A stretch of 64,000 nt of DNA. Source: a virus. The stretch is taken from IMG/VR virus record IMGVR_UViG_3300030503_000315, positions 124,001-188,000 of that record; one strand, given 5' to 3'. Position 1 is the stretch's first letter, and every line of letters begins with the position of its first letter. A program made the translations under genes and the position numbers. Of this stretch, positions 24,139 to 32,558 are shown in pieces. A model generated the notes under the pieces. The model was not told the DNA's origin and did not search any database. It worked only from the letters and a program-made list of their open reading frames with translations.

Positions 24139-24382
24139 CAATGCAATAACGTTGGAAGAAATGCAAGTTGAGTATGGTATCCTTCATTCCGATTTGGGAG
24201 AGACGGATCTGTGCGAAATGGTCACCGCAAGGCTGAATGAAGGTTGGGAGCTGCAAGGTGGCGTAGCTTTGATGAGTTTTATGTTACCGCCATCCACTAT
24301 TCCAACGATTCGCTATGCGCAGGCAATCGTTCGTTATGTGCCGTTACCGAAGGAAGATCAACCAGAGCAAATTGAAGCGTAA
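24125..24382 (+). CDS. DUF1737-like small protein, 85 aa
   Basis: The start is GTG 24125 after GAAGGAGAAACGC. The centre (CEMVTARLNEGWELQGGVAL) matches the L..GWELxGG pattern of DUF1737-type small proteins; the family name is from memory of the motif. It overlaps the previous gene by 14 nt. Confidence 0.65.
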   Translation: MDYINNAITLEEMQVEYGILHSDLGETDLCEMVTARLNEGWELQGGVALMSFMLPPSTIPTIRYAQAIVRYVPLPKEDQPEQIEA

Positions 24383-24405
24383 GAAAACTTAAGGAGTAGT
24401 ATAGC

Positions 24406-24915
24406 ATGCAGAAAAGAATCAAGGTTAGTTCCTTTAACAACACAGTCAAAACTGTTGTAGCAGGCGAGACCGAACGTGAAGTTAAGGTGGGGTGGAAAAA
24501 GATAGATCAGAGTCAGATTTTATTCACTGGAGCACCCACTCTTGGTCGTGTTACGGTTGGGCAGGGCCTTAGCTTCGACAGCACTTACGGTGTGATCGGA
24601 ATCCAAGACAATACTAGTATCACCTCAGCACCTGTTATCTGCAAGGAATATGTTGAGAAAGAAGCGTTCGATCAGTTGAAGATGCAGTGCGACCTCATGA
24701 TGGGACAAATCTCAATGCTTGAAATGGCGCGCCAGCGCTTCGAGATGCTGGAGAGTATATCTGGTGGTTCGTATGTGCTTCAGGAAAAGATCAATAAGAT
24801 CCGTAACCTGGAAACTGAACTACTGAATACTCAACGCAAACTTGAGTGGGACGGCAACAGTGTGATTAATCAACTTCGGGAGGTTCGCGGTGACCAATAT
24901 CGACAAATCTACTAG
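24406..24915 (+). CDS. hypothetical protein, 169 aa
   Basis: It starts MQKRIKVSSFNNTVKTVV, related to the KVTS starts. Residues 30-80 are beta-rich; residues 85-169 form long helices with heptads (KINKIRNLETELLNTQRKLE), likely a coiled coil. Function is unknown. Confidence 0.65.
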   Translation: MQKRIKVSSFNNTVKTVVAGETEREVKVGWKKIDQSQILFTGAPTLGRVTVGQGLSFDSTYGVIGIQDNTSITSAPVICKEYVEKEAFDQLKMQCDLMMGQISMLEMARQRFEMLESISGGSYVLQEKINKIRNLETELLNTQRKLEWDGNSVINQLREVRGDQYRQIY

Positions 24916-25300
24916 GCCGAAGGTCAAGGTCACTTCTGTCAATCAGGAAAAGGTTAACAAAGCTTGTGGTGAGATGGTAGATTTCCTTTCGAAGTCTATC
25001 GAATCTTACCTGTCATCCCTACTTGGTTTTTCGGAAGATGAGTTTACAAGGTCGTTAGCTCTCAACATGCTAGCACCTTCGTCTCGGGAACTTGTGGTCG
25101 GTAGTCCTGTTGTCGGGAAAACCTTGGTTGATAATAATCTTAAAGCCATAAACTATTTGACCTACGGTAACCAACTGTGGGTTCAACGTGTGAATCCTGC
25201 GTTCCCGGGCGACATTAACAGCTTTGAACACCAACTGGTTGGTGACGTCATTGAAGACGAAGATTGTGCCAAGGACGAATCTTTCGCCCTGAAACCATAG
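24890..25300 (+). CDS. KVTS-start protein, 136 aa
   Basis: The GTG start at 24890 follows CGGGAGGTTCGCG and overlaps the previous gene by 26 nt. The N-terminus STRPKVKVTSVNQE carries the shared motif. The middle is helical (MVDFLSKSIESYLSSLLGFS). The tail is acidic. Function is unknown. Confidence 0.65.
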   Translation: MTNIDKSTRPKVKVTSVNQEKVNKACGEMVDFLSKSIESYLSSLLGFSEDEFTRSLALNMLAPSSRELVVGSPVVGKTLVDNNLKAINYLTYGNQLWVQRVNPAFPGDINSFEHQLVGDVIEDEDCAKDESFALKP

Positions 25301-25308
25301 GGGTGGGG

Positions 25309-25731
25309 ATGAGTAAGAGAAAGCAGAAGGTACTTCCTCCGGGCATAGTTGCTCAGTCTCAGAAGAACAAATGCCTGGACGGAACTTTCATCGACCACAA
25401 GAAGTACATGAAGTTGTATCGTCACCACACCATGCGGATTATCCGTGACGTTCGCAAGGGCGTGGTGAACGAGGTTGATATGGACAAGCTACAGAACTTC
25501 ATCCAGTTTTCTCTCGCTCTGATGGATCGTGCTAATATGGAGGACATAGACAAGGCATGGCGTAATGCTGAAGCCATGTCCTTCATCCACGCGGACATGG
25601 GAATCGAGATTGTGGAGACCGTGGATGAACGGGAAAACTACGAGGGGATCCTCGACCCAGTGGTTCAAGCGACGGCAACGCAAGAAGGAAAACCAGATGG
25701 CAAACCCTCCCAACCCATTACCACCGAGTAA
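25309..25731 (+). CDS. hypothetical protein, 140 aa
   Basis: The start MSKRKQKVLPPGIV at 25309 follows GGGGTGGGG. A basic N-terminus is followed by helices (MKLYRHHTMRIIRDVRKG, FIQFSLALMDRANMED). The C-terminus is polar. Function is unknown. Confidence 0.65.
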   Translation: MSKRKQKVLPPGIVAQSQKNKCLDGTFIDHKKYMKLYRHHTMRIIRDVRKGVVNEVDMDKLQNFIQFSLALMDRANMEDIDKAWRNAEAMSFIHADMGIEIVETVDERENYEGILDPVVQATATQEGKPDGKPSQPITTE

Positions 25732-25966
25732 ACAGAATCTGTTGCCGGATTACGCGGTCATCTCCATCGCAAACAAACACTCCGCTGCGTCCCTGTCCGA
25801 CCCATCAAAACCCTCGATCTACACCGAACAGTTCATTGCTGCTATAACAGAAGCTTTGATCGAGGCGGAGATACGCTCAGAAATTCTGATGCAGAATGCT
25901 ACGGCAAGATTTATTTGCGTGTGCGGGCAAAAAGGTCCGCATTCCTGTCAGTACATCAAAACTTAG
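25697..25966 (+). CDS. small protein, 89 aa
   Basis: The start MANPPNPLPPSKQN at 25697 follows GAAGGAAAACCAG. It has a Pro-rich N-terminus, an amphipathic helix (FIAAITEALIEAEIRSEIL) and a C-terminal FICVCGQKGPHSC, a possible metal site. It overlaps the gene before it. Confidence 0.6.
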   Translation: MANPPNPLPPSKQNLLPDYAVISIANKHSAASLSDPSKPSIYTEQFIAAITEALIEAEIRSEILMQNATARFICVCGQKGPHSCQYIKT

Positions 25967-25974
25967 GAACCAAC

Positions 25975-26529
25975 ATGACCCAAGAAATCCCCGCGCACGT
26001 TCAGCGTATGCAAGCTGAATTCTTCGAACTGACGGGCAGGATAGAAAAACTTCTAGACTTCATCCGCAACAATCCTATCTTCCACACCCTCGACGAGGAA
26101 GAGCAAACCGACATGGAATTGCAATGTCACTACATGCAACTGTATAGTTTTCGACTTGAGTCGAGAATTGATCGCGCCAGGTTCAATCTGATAGACGGAA
26201 CAGAGACGGACGATGAGGACGCGAATGAGATCATCGAAAGCTGGGAAAAACCTGTTCCGGATTCCAGGATGCCTGAGTCGTTTGTCTTCGGAGACAACAC
26301 GAAGAACATCGCCAAGATAGTTACTCCAGAGACCATGAAGGCTGCGATGCGCCTGGATGAGATGCAGGAAATGAAACATCCTGACAAAGCTATACCAGAC
26401 TCGTTCAAGATCATAGATGATGGTGAAGTAGCTGGTCATGTTGCCTTAAAAGTAAGTGATCCTACAAAGCTGTGGCCATTTCCTACTGGTTCTCGTGGGT
26501 TTATCGGGAAATCCAAGGATAGTAAATAG
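25975..26529 (+). CDS. phage protein with crAss001_48-like N-terminus, 184 aa
   Basis: The start MTQEIPAHVQRMQAEF at 25975 follows TAGGAACCAAC. Residues 5-65 (VQRMQAEFFELTGRIEKLLD, then Q..YMQLYSFRLESRI) fit the helical PxxQxRxxxE...L..FI...M..Y...LxxR pattern common in small phage proteins sometimes labelled crAss001_48-related. The C-terminal part is polar, ends GKSKDSK, and its last codons contain an AGTAAATA box. Confidence 0.6.
   Translation: MTQEIPAHVQRMQAEFFELTGRIEKLLDFIRNNPIFHTLDEEEQTDMELQCHYMQLYSFRLESRIDRARFNLIDGTETDDEDANEIIESWEKPVPDSRMPESFVFGDNTKNIAKIVTPETMKAAMRLDEMQEMKHPDKAIPDSFKIIDDGEVAGHVALKVSDPTKLWPFPTGSRGFIGKSKDSK
26521..26528 (+). promoter_or_regulatory. AGTAAATA promoter-like box overlapping a stop codon
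   Basis: The final codons AGT AAA TAG of the previous gene form the box. A second box lies 200 bp downstream, and between them is a tRNA-like segment, so this box may drive a short non-coding transcript. Confidence 0.55.
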
Positions 26530-26611
26530 TGTTGTCAACAATGACACTAATCCAAACCTGGGCTCACACTCGAGCTTCAGTCAGGAATGCCGGTTCATGT
26601 AGACGTTGAAA

Positions 26612-26686
26612 GCGATGGTGATAGTAGATCGGATGTGAACGCCGGGTCGATCCGGAAAGGTGGGTTCGACTCCCACAATCCATCGT
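26612..26686 (+). ncRNA. tRNA-like segment or decayed tRNA
   Basis: A perfect T-arm is present (GTGGG TTCGACT CCCAC, 26660-26676). GCGATGG (26612-26618) can pair with CCATCGT (26680-26686) as an acceptor-like stem, but three unpaired bases separate it from the T-arm, and no canonical D or anticodon arm forms (CCGG with CCGG gives a 6-nt loop). It looks like a degenerate tRNA or a tRNA-mimic. The rest of 26530-26850 holds no coding frame I can support. Confidence 0.4.
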
Positions 26687-26721
26687 GACAAAAATTCGTG
26701 GTTCTCTGGATTTTCCAGAAT

Positions 26722-26729
26722 AGTAAATA
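26722..26729 (+). promoter_or_regulatory. AGTAAATA promoter-like box upstream of prkA
   Basis: It reads CAGAATAGTAAATAGTGTGG, 122 nt upstream of the PrkA start, leaving a leader of about 110 nt. The leader contains no obvious open frame. Confidence 0.6.
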
Positions 26730-26850
26730 GTGTGGTAGGGCAGGATGTTGTAGAGGGAAGTATCATGTCTTGTCCGTACAGATTTTTCAAGTAGCACTGG
26801 TGTAACCTTGTTGGTATCATTCACGCAACGACACTACAGAGGGAACTGAA

Positions 26851-28791
26851 ATGTCGAGTATTCTTAATTCTTTCGCATCGGACTTCGACCAATCGCTGAA
26901 CGAAAAGTACAGCGTCCTGGAATATCTGGAAAACTGCCGTACGGACAAATCGTTCTACGCAACGGCAGCGGAACGGATGTTGAAAGCAATCGGTGAACCG
27001 CGCATGCTGGATACGTCGAAAGATGCGCGTCTCGGTCGTATCTTTGACAACCGGACAATCAAGGTGTACCCGGCGTTCGAAGAAGAGTTCTTCGGTATCG
27101 AGGACACAATTGAACGTCTAGTTGGTTTCTTCCGCGCAGCAGCACAGGGTCTGGAAGAACGCAAACAGGTTCTGTACATGCTTGGACCGGTAGGCTCTGC
27201 AAAGTCGAGTCTGGCAGAGAAGTTGAAGTACCTGATGGAACTCAACCCCATCTACGTGCTGAGCTACAAAAATCAGTTGTCCCCGGTGTTCGAATCTCCG
27301 CTCGGCCTCTTCCCGGTTCACAAGTATGGTGAACGTCTGGAAAAGGAATACGGAATTCATCGTCGTTACCTGACGAACCTGATCCCTTCGCCATGGGCTC
27401 TGAAACGTCTGAAGGAAACTAATGGTGATCTGTCTGATTTCAGCGTGGTCAAGATGTACCCGTCCAAGCTGAACCAGCAGGCAATCATGAAGGTCGAACC
27501 GGGGGATGAAAACAATCAGGACATCTCATCCTTGGTTGGTAAGATCAACCTTCGTCGTATCGATGCGCACGACCAGAACGACAGCGATGCATATCTGTAC
27601 TCGGGTGGCCTCTGCCGCTCCAATCAGGGCATGCTCGAATTCGTGGAAATGTTCAAGGCACCTATCAAGGTTCTTCACCCGTTGCTGACGGCGACGCAGG
27701 AAGGTAACTACGTTGGTACCGAAGCGCTTCCTCCTATTCCGTTCAGTGGTGTAGTAGTTGCGCACTCGAACGAAAGCGAATGGGAAACGTTCAAGAACAA
27801 CAAGAACAACGAGGCTTTCCTGGATCGTGTGTCCCTTGTGTCTGTACCGTATTGCAAACGCGTTGATGAAGAAATCAACATCTACAAGAAGATGCTTGGT
27901 GCTTCGTCATTGGCACAGTCGCCGATTGCACCGCAGACCTTGAAGTACCTGGCGCAATGGTCGATCTCTACACGGCTGAAGGAGCCGGAGAATTCCCTGC
28001 TGTTTTCTAAAGTCCGAGTCTACAACGGTGAGAACCTCAAGGACATCGATCCGCGAGCAAAGTCGACGCGTGAGTATCGCGATCACGCAGGTGTAGCTGA
28101 GGGAATGACAGGGATGTCTACCCGCTTCGCATTCAAGATCCTGTCGAAGACATTCAACAACGATGCGGAAGAAGTTGCAGCTGATCCGCTTCAGCTGATG
28201 GTTGTCCTGCAGAATGAGATCAAGCGCGAGCAGATGTCGAAGGAACAGGAAGAGAAGTACGAGTCGTTCGTCAAGGAAATGTCGCAACGTTACCTTGAGG
28301 ATCTGACGAAGGACATCCAGAAGGCATTCATCGAGAATAGCGAAGACTATTGCCAGAACCTGTTCGAACGTTATATCCAGTTGGCAGATGCCTGGTGCCA
28401 GGATTCGACGTTCAAGGACGATAACACCGGTTCGACAATGAACAAGGCAGAGATGGATCAGGAGCTGTCGAAGATCGAAAAGCCGGCGGGTATCGCGAAC
28501 CCGAAGGATTTCCGCCCTGAAGTCGTGCAGTTCGTACTGCGCGTTCAAGCTCGTAATGGTGGCAAGATGCCGCGCTGGAATTCGTATGAAAAGATGAAGC
28601 AGGTCATCGAAAGCAAGATGAGCGCTTCTCTGGACGAACTCCTCCCGGTGATCTCGTTCGAAACGAAGAAGGAAGTGAAGCTGCAGAAGGATCACGACTC
28701 GTTCGTGGAGCGTATGGAGAAGATCGGCTACACCTCACGTCAAGTTCGTCGTGTAGTCGAATGGTTCAGCCGCGCACGCAAGGCTAACTAA
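26851..28791 (+). CDS. prkA: PrkA-family serine protein kinase, 646 aa
   Basis: The protein has the length of bacterial PrkA/YeaG (about 640 aa). An AAA-type P-loop GPVGSAKSSLAEKL lies at about residue 112, preceded by VYPAFEEEFFGIEDTIERLV, and followed by long stretches typical of the family (FSGVVVAHSNESEWETFKNN, and RDHAGVAEGMTGMSTRFAFK). The C-terminal kinase-homology half is present. PrkA is a cytoplasmic Ser kinase with an AAA domain linked to stress and stationary-phase physiology in bacteria. Here its usual partners YeaH/YhbH and SpoVR follow, after a terminator and three small genes. The start follows AGAGGGAACTGAA. Confidence 0.93.
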   Translation: MSSILNSFASDFDQSLNEKYSVLEYLENCRTDKSFYATAAERMLKAIGEPRMLDTSKDARLGRIFDNRTIKVYPAFEEEFFGIEDTIERLVGFFRAAAQGLEERKQVLYMLGPVGSAKSSLAEKLKYLMELNPIYVLSYKNQLSPVFESPLGLFPVHKYGERLEKEYGIHRRYLTNLIPSPWALKRLKETNGDLSDFSVVKMYPSKLNQQAIMKVEPGDENNQDISSLVGKINLRRIDAHDQNDSDAYLYSGGLCRSNQGMLEFVEMFKAPIKVLHPLLTATQEGNYVGTEALPPIPFSGVVVAHSNESEWETFKNNKNNEAFLDRVSLVSVPYCKRVDEEINIYKKMLGASSLAQSPIAPQTLKYLAQWSISTRLKEPENSLLFSKVRVYNGENLKDIDPRAKSTREYRDHAGVAEGMTGMSTRFAFKILSKTFNNDAEEVAADPLQLMVVLQNEIKREQMSKEQEEKYESFVKEMSQRYLEDLTKDIQKAFIENSEDYCQNLFERYIQLADAWCQDSTFKDDNTGSTMNKAEMDQELSKIEKPAGIANPKDFRPEVVQFVLRVQARNGGKMPRWNSYEKMKQVIESKMSASLDELLPVISFETKKEVKLQKDHDSFVERMEKIGYTSRQVRRVVEWFSRARKAN

Positions 28792-28865
28792 GATTGTAGT
28801 TGCACCGGGTAGTTCCCCTGTAGTACCGTGTGAAGTGTAGTACGTAGTCTTGTAAGTTGTGAAGG

Positions 28866-28896
28866 GGGCAGCCTGTTTAAGTTAGGCTGCCCTTTT
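28866..28896 (+). terminator. rho-independent terminator after prkA
   Basis: GGGCAGCCT (28866-28874) pairs with AGGCTGCCC (28884-28892) across a 9-nt loop, followed by TTTT. It lies 75 nt after the prkA stop. Confidence 0.85.
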
Positions 28897-28928
28897 CCTT
28901 TTTGTTTTCGAATTTCATAGGTACCACC

Positions 28929-29057
28929 ATGGAAACAATTGATAAGATTTTCAATTGGATGAATCAAGACGGGGCAAGATTCGGAGTAGGAATGTGGATC
29001 ATAGGTGTAGCGTTTGGTCTCTTCCTGTCCTTGATTATCAAGTGGGTCAATCCATGA
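28929..29057 (+). CDS. small membrane protein, 42 aa
   Basis: ATG 28929 begins METIDKIFNWMNQDG; the protein has one transmembrane helix (residues 20-38, VGMWIIGVAFGLFLSLII) and a KWVNP tail. Its stop overlaps the next start (ATGA). It lies within the prkA-yeaH interval. Confidence 0.6.
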   Translation: METIDKIFNWMNQDGARFGVGMWIIGVAFGLFLSLIIKWVNP

Positions 29058-29347
29058 GTGTTCTTCGCAAAGAAATCTCTCGTCTGAACCATGTTATTGA
29101 GCGCACCGAGCAAGAGATGATTAATCTAGAGGAAGATTTCTGGCAGAATGGTGGCATCTGTTGTCCGGGTTGTGGTGTACCTGGATTCTCAGAGATGGAA
29201 GAGAAGCAAGAGCGTAGGAAAAAGCAACTTAGATATCTTATCAAGAAGTACGAGAAGGACAGTGGGAGGAAATATGAAGATCATCCGGAAGCTCGTAGCC
29301 TGGCCAGCCGCATATTCAATTTTCTTCTTGGGCTTGATCCTGACTAG
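29054..29347 (+). CDS. helical protein with CPGC knuckle, 97 aa
   Basis: The start MSVLRKEISRLNHV overlaps the previous stop. A coiled-coil helix (residues 3-30) is followed by ICCPGCGVPGF and a second basic helix (EEKQERRKKQLRYLIKK), an alpha-hairpin with a zinc or redox turn. Function is unknown. Confidence 0.65.
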   Translation: MSVLRKEISRLNHVIERTEQEMINLEEDFWQNGGICCPGCGVPGFSEMEEKQERRKKQLRYLIKKYEKDSGRKYEDHPEARSLASRIFNFLLGLDPD

Positions 29348-29489
29348 GTTGGGTTGGTACAAAGGTCAGTGGCATTGGTTTATGGACTTAGCGATGCATA
29401 TCAGGATTGGGGTGGTTGCCCGGGTCCATGGCTTCGCACAGAAGATGTTCATAATGCACGAAAGAACAGGTGATGTAGTAAATATTTGA
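29274..29489 (+). CDS. small membrane protein, 71 aa
   Basis: The start MKIIRKLVAWPAAYSI at 29274 has GGAGG 4 nt upstream, within the last part of the previous gene (other frame). One transmembrane segment (residues 8-26) is followed by a basic and aromatic domain (WYKGQWHWFMDLAMH). The ribosome site supports the overlap. Confidence 0.55.
   Translation: MKIIRKLVAWPAAYSIFFLGLILTRLGWYKGQWHWFMDLAMHIRIGVVARVHGFAQKMFIMHERTGDVVNI
29477..29484 (+). promoter_or_regulatory. AGTAAATA promoter-like box upstream of yeaH
   Basis: It reads GATGTAGTAAATATTTGATG, 62 nt upstream of the YeaH start, within the last codons of the preceding small gene. Confidence 0.6.
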
Positions 29490-29545
29490 TGGGCGGTATA
29501 AAACCGGGTGACGGGTAGATCGTCACCTCAACTGGAGGGTTGAAA

Positions 29546-30817
29546 ATGTTTAGTCGGACTATTGTTGATGCACGACCACAATCGCAGTCTAAGACCTCGG
29601 CAGACCGGCAGAGGTTTGTTCGTCGGGCTAAATCTCAGATTCGTGAAGCAGTTAAGAAGGCAATCTCTACTGGCGATATCAAGTCATTGGAGAAGGGTCG
29701 CATTCGTGTTCCAGTCAAGGACATGAATGAACCCACGTTTGAGAACGACAGGGAATCCGGGTCCCGTGATCGCGTCTACACCGGGAACAAAGAATGGATT
29801 CCAGGTGACACGATTGCACGTCCTGAGGAAGGTGGAGGTAATGGTACTCAAGGATCGGATGATCCAAGCATTGGCAATGATGACTTCGCCTTCATTCTGA
29901 CTCCAGAGGAATTCTACGATATCTTGTTCGAGGATTTGGGTCTTCCTGATCTAATGAAGAAGACGATGAAGGATATCACGAAGGTCACTCGCAAACGCGC
30001 GGGCTTCGTTATCACGGGTAATCCTTCGCAGCTGGATATTCGCCAGACTTACAAGTTCGCATTCGCACGTCACAAGGCATTGGGTCGTCCTTCGAATGTA
30101 GACATCGAAGAAGCTGAAGAGGATCTCAAGGAAGCACAGGAGTGTGGAACACAATTCGATGCAGAACTAGTTGAAGATGCATTGAAGGAAATGAAAATCG
30201 CACAGAAACGTATCCCGCTCATTGATACAATTGATCTGCGATATCGCAACTATCCACCGCGTCCTGAGCCGATCACCAAGGCAGTGATGATTTGCTGTAT
30301 GGATGTTTCTGGGTCGATGGATGAGGATCGAAAGGATCTGGCAAAACGATTCTATCTCTTGCTATATGTCTGGTTGATGAAGCAGTACAATCAAAGGGTT
30401 GATATCGTGTTCATCCGTCATCACACGCGTGCGGAAGAAGTAGACGAACAAAAATTCTTCTACGATCAAGAATCAGGTGGTACAGTCGTAAGTCCAATCT
30501 TTGAACTCGCAGCTAAGATCATCAAAGATCGTTACAATCCTTCTGATTGGAACATCTACATGTGTCATGCATCTGACGGTGACAACTGGACAGATGACAA
30601 CAAGAAGGTTGTCGAGGCATTGGATGGTATGGCGTCTACCTTGCAATACTTTGCATATCTTCAGGTTACGGAAGAAGACGAGGACGAAGGAGATACGTTG
30701 TGGAACGCCTATCAAAAGGTGAGTGAACGACACAACCATATTCGTATGGTGTCCGCGGATGAACCTTCGGAAATCTGGCCGGTGTTTAAAGAGTTGTTCA
30801 CCAAGGATATGGCGTAA
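29546..30817 (+). CDS. yeaH: YeaH/YhbH-family protein (DUF444, VWA domain), 423 aa
   Basis: Length and layout match E. coli YeaH (about 427 aa). A basic N-terminus (TIVDARPQSQSKTSADRQRF) with a GNKEWIPGDTI segment leads to a C-terminal von Willebrand A domain with the MIDAS motif CMDVSGSMDEDRKDLAKRF (about residue 251), then FIRHHTRAEEVDEQKFFY and GGTVVSPIFELAAKII. In bacteria YeaH/YhbH is encoded with PrkA and SpoVR; its molecular role is not well defined. The ATG at 29546 follows GGAGGGTTGAAA. Confidence 0.92.
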   Translation: MFSRTIVDARPQSQSKTSADRQRFVRRAKSQIREAVKKAISTGDIKSLEKGRIRVPVKDMNEPTFENDRESGSRDRVYTGNKEWIPGDTIARPEEGGGNGTQGSDDPSIGNDDFAFILTPEEFYDILFEDLGLPDLMKKTMKDITKVTRKRAGFVITGNPSQLDIRQTYKFAFARHKALGRPSNVDIEEAEEDLKEAQECGTQFDAELVEDALKEMKIAQKRIPLIDTIDLRYRNYPPRPEPITKAVMICCMDVSGSMDEDRKDLAKRFYLLLYVWLMKQYNQRVDIVFIRHHTRAEEVDEQKFFYDQESGGTVVSPIFELAAKIIKDRYNPSDWNIYMCHASDGDNWTDDNKKVVEALDGMASTLQYFAYLQVTEEDEDEGDTLWNAYQKVSERHNHIRMVSADEPSEIWPVFKELFTKDMA

Positions 30818-30829
30818 GGAGAATTGGAA

Positions 30830-32347
30830 ATGAAATCCGCTATCAAGACAATCAAGCCCGATTACCTGTTCACCACTTCTGAGTGGACATTCGAGATGCT
30901 TGAGAACACCCTTCGTCTTTGTGAAGACATTGGCAAGGAAGAGCTCGGCCTCAAGCTCATGCGTAATCAGGTTGAGATCATCACCAGCGATCAAATGCTT
31001 GAAGCCTACACTTCGGTAGGAATGCCGATTCACTATCATCACTGGTCGAACGGCAAGTCGTATCTTCAGCAAAAGCAAGCGTACAAGGGCGGTAACATGG
31101 GTCTGGCTTATGAGATCGTTATCAATAGCGATCCATGCATCGCCTACTGCATGGAAGAGAACAGCTCTGCTATGCAAACTCTCGTATTGGCCCATGCTTC
31201 GGTTGGACACAACTCAGTTTTCAACATGAATTATCTGTTCAAGCACTGGACGGATGCAACGGCTATTGTCGATTACCTGATCTTTGCGCGCAACTACATT
31301 CGTCAGTGTGAAGAGCGTTATGGTCTGGATGAAGTCGAAGAGATTCTCGACTCAGCTCATGCACTTCGCTACATGTCGTTCGATCGCCGCAAACGTCAGT
31401 CGACTTTGACGGAAGACCAGGAACAAAAGCGTCGCATGGATTTGTTGGAAGCGCTGGAGCGTGAGCGTTCACAGTATGATGATCTCATCCCAGTGGATGA
31501 ACGGGAGGATGAAGCTAAGGACAAGGATCGTGGTGATCTCAAAGAGCCGGAAGAGAACCTCCTGTATTTCCTTGAGAAGAACTCTCCTAATCTGAAGGCG
31601 TGGCAGCGTGAAATCCTTCGGATTGTACGGACAATCCAGCAGTACTTCTACCCGCAGATGCAGACGCAGGTGGTGAATGAAGGATGGGCGACATTCACTC
31701 ACTACTACATTCTCAATCGTCTGTATGAGATGGGAAAGATTACGGAAGGTGCGTTGCTTGAATGCATGACTTCGCATTCGCAGGTCCTTTTTCAACAGCC
31801 AATGAGTCCCAACCTGAATCCGTATGCACTTGGATTTTCTATCTACAAGGATATCAAACGGATGTGCGAGGAACCCACAGATGAAGATCGTGAGTGGTTC
31901 CCTAATCTGGTTGGTAAAGATTGGAAGGAAGAATGCCTGTTCGCCATGATGAACTTCAAGGACGAGTCGTTCATTCTTCAGTACCTTAGCCCAAAGGTTA
32001 TGCGTGACTTCCGCATGTTTGCCTTGACGGATGATGCAGACGAGGATCACTATCTGGTGAATAAGATTCACAACGATCCTGGGTATAAAGAGATTCGTTC
32101 GATGTTGAGTCAGCAGTATCGTATGGAAAACCGCATGCCGAACATGATGGTTGTCCGTGCAGACATGAAAGGCAATCGTCTTCTAACCGTACAGAACAAG
32201 ACGCAGAATAAGATTCTTCTTAAAGACGATCCCGCGAAAGATTCTGTGCAACATCTGGCGTATCTGTGGGGATACGACGTTAGAGTGGAAACCGTGGATG
32301 AGAGTGGTAAGGTCCTGCAATACTACACAGCTGAGGTGGAGAACTAA
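30830..32347 (+). CDS. spoVR: SpoVR-family protein, 505 aa
   Basis: SpoVR/YcgB family, about 510 aa in E. coli. Recognisable segments: GMPIHYHHWSNGKSY (about residue 65), AYEIVINSDPCIAYCMEENS (about 95), HASVGHNSVFNMN, then LQPWQREILRIVR-like and VVNEGWATFTHYYILNRLYE at about 285. It is the third member of the PrkA-YeaH-SpoVR group, immediately after yeaH with AAGGAGAATTGGAA. In Bacillus SpoVR affects spore cortex formation; a common biochemical role for the trio is not settled. Confidence 0.92.
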   Translation: MKSAIKTIKPDYLFTTSEWTFEMLENTLRLCEDIGKEELGLKLMRNQVEIITSDQMLEAYTSVGMPIHYHHWSNGKSYLQQKQAYKGGNMGLAYEIVINSDPCIAYCMEENSSAMQTLVLAHASVGHNSVFNMNYLFKHWTDATAIVDYLIFARNYIRQCEERYGLDEVEEILDSAHALRYMSFDRRKRQSTLTEDQEQKRRMDLLEALERERSQYDDLIPVDEREDEAKDKDRGDLKEPEENLLYFLEKNSPNLKAWQREILRIVRTIQQYFYPQMQTQVVNEGWATFTHYYILNRLYEMGKITEGALLECMTSHSQVLFQQPMSPNLNPYALGFSIYKDIKRMCEEPTDEDREWFPNLVGKDWKEECLFAMMNFKDESFILQYLSPKVMRDFRMFALTDDADEDHYLVNKIHNDPGYKEIRSMLSQQYRMENRMPNMMVVRADMKGNRLLTVQNKTQNKILLKDDPAKDSVQHLAYLWGYDVRVETVDESGKVLQYYTAEVEN

Positions 32348-32548
32348 ATGGGACAAGAATGCAATGATATCCGATGGTCCTTGGATGATATAAAAAGAAC
32401 TGTAGTGAGAATTGAAGAGAGACAAAGAGGACGAAGAGAACAGATGATGGTTAACCTACTAAAGCAGGCTGTGGATAGTAAGGTGGTGCAGGCTGCCCTA
32501 GGTGACACTTGGGTTACTCTAGTCTGCGATTTGCTTAATACCTATTAG
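32348..32548 (+). CDS. small helical protein, 66 aa
   Basis: It starts MGQECNDIRWSLDDIKR directly after the SpoVR stop, with GGAG as ribosome site. It is helical, with a basic middle (RIEERQRGRREQMM). It ends CDLLNTY, which only loosely recalls the DLLxL tail. Confidence 0.6.
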   Translation: MGQECNDIRWSLDDIKRTVVRIEERQRGRREQMMVNLLKQAVDSKVVQAALGDTWVTLVCDLLNTY

Positions 32549-32558
32549 GAGTAGAGTG

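Noticed and set aside
27907-28695. Long antisense reading frame opposite prkA
   Set aside because: It is the shadow of the codon pattern of prkA; no ribosome site and a composition of low-complexity Leu/Arg/His.
30473-32071. Antisense reading frames opposite yeaH and spoVR
   Set aside because: They are complementary to genes with clear family matches and have no ribosome sites.
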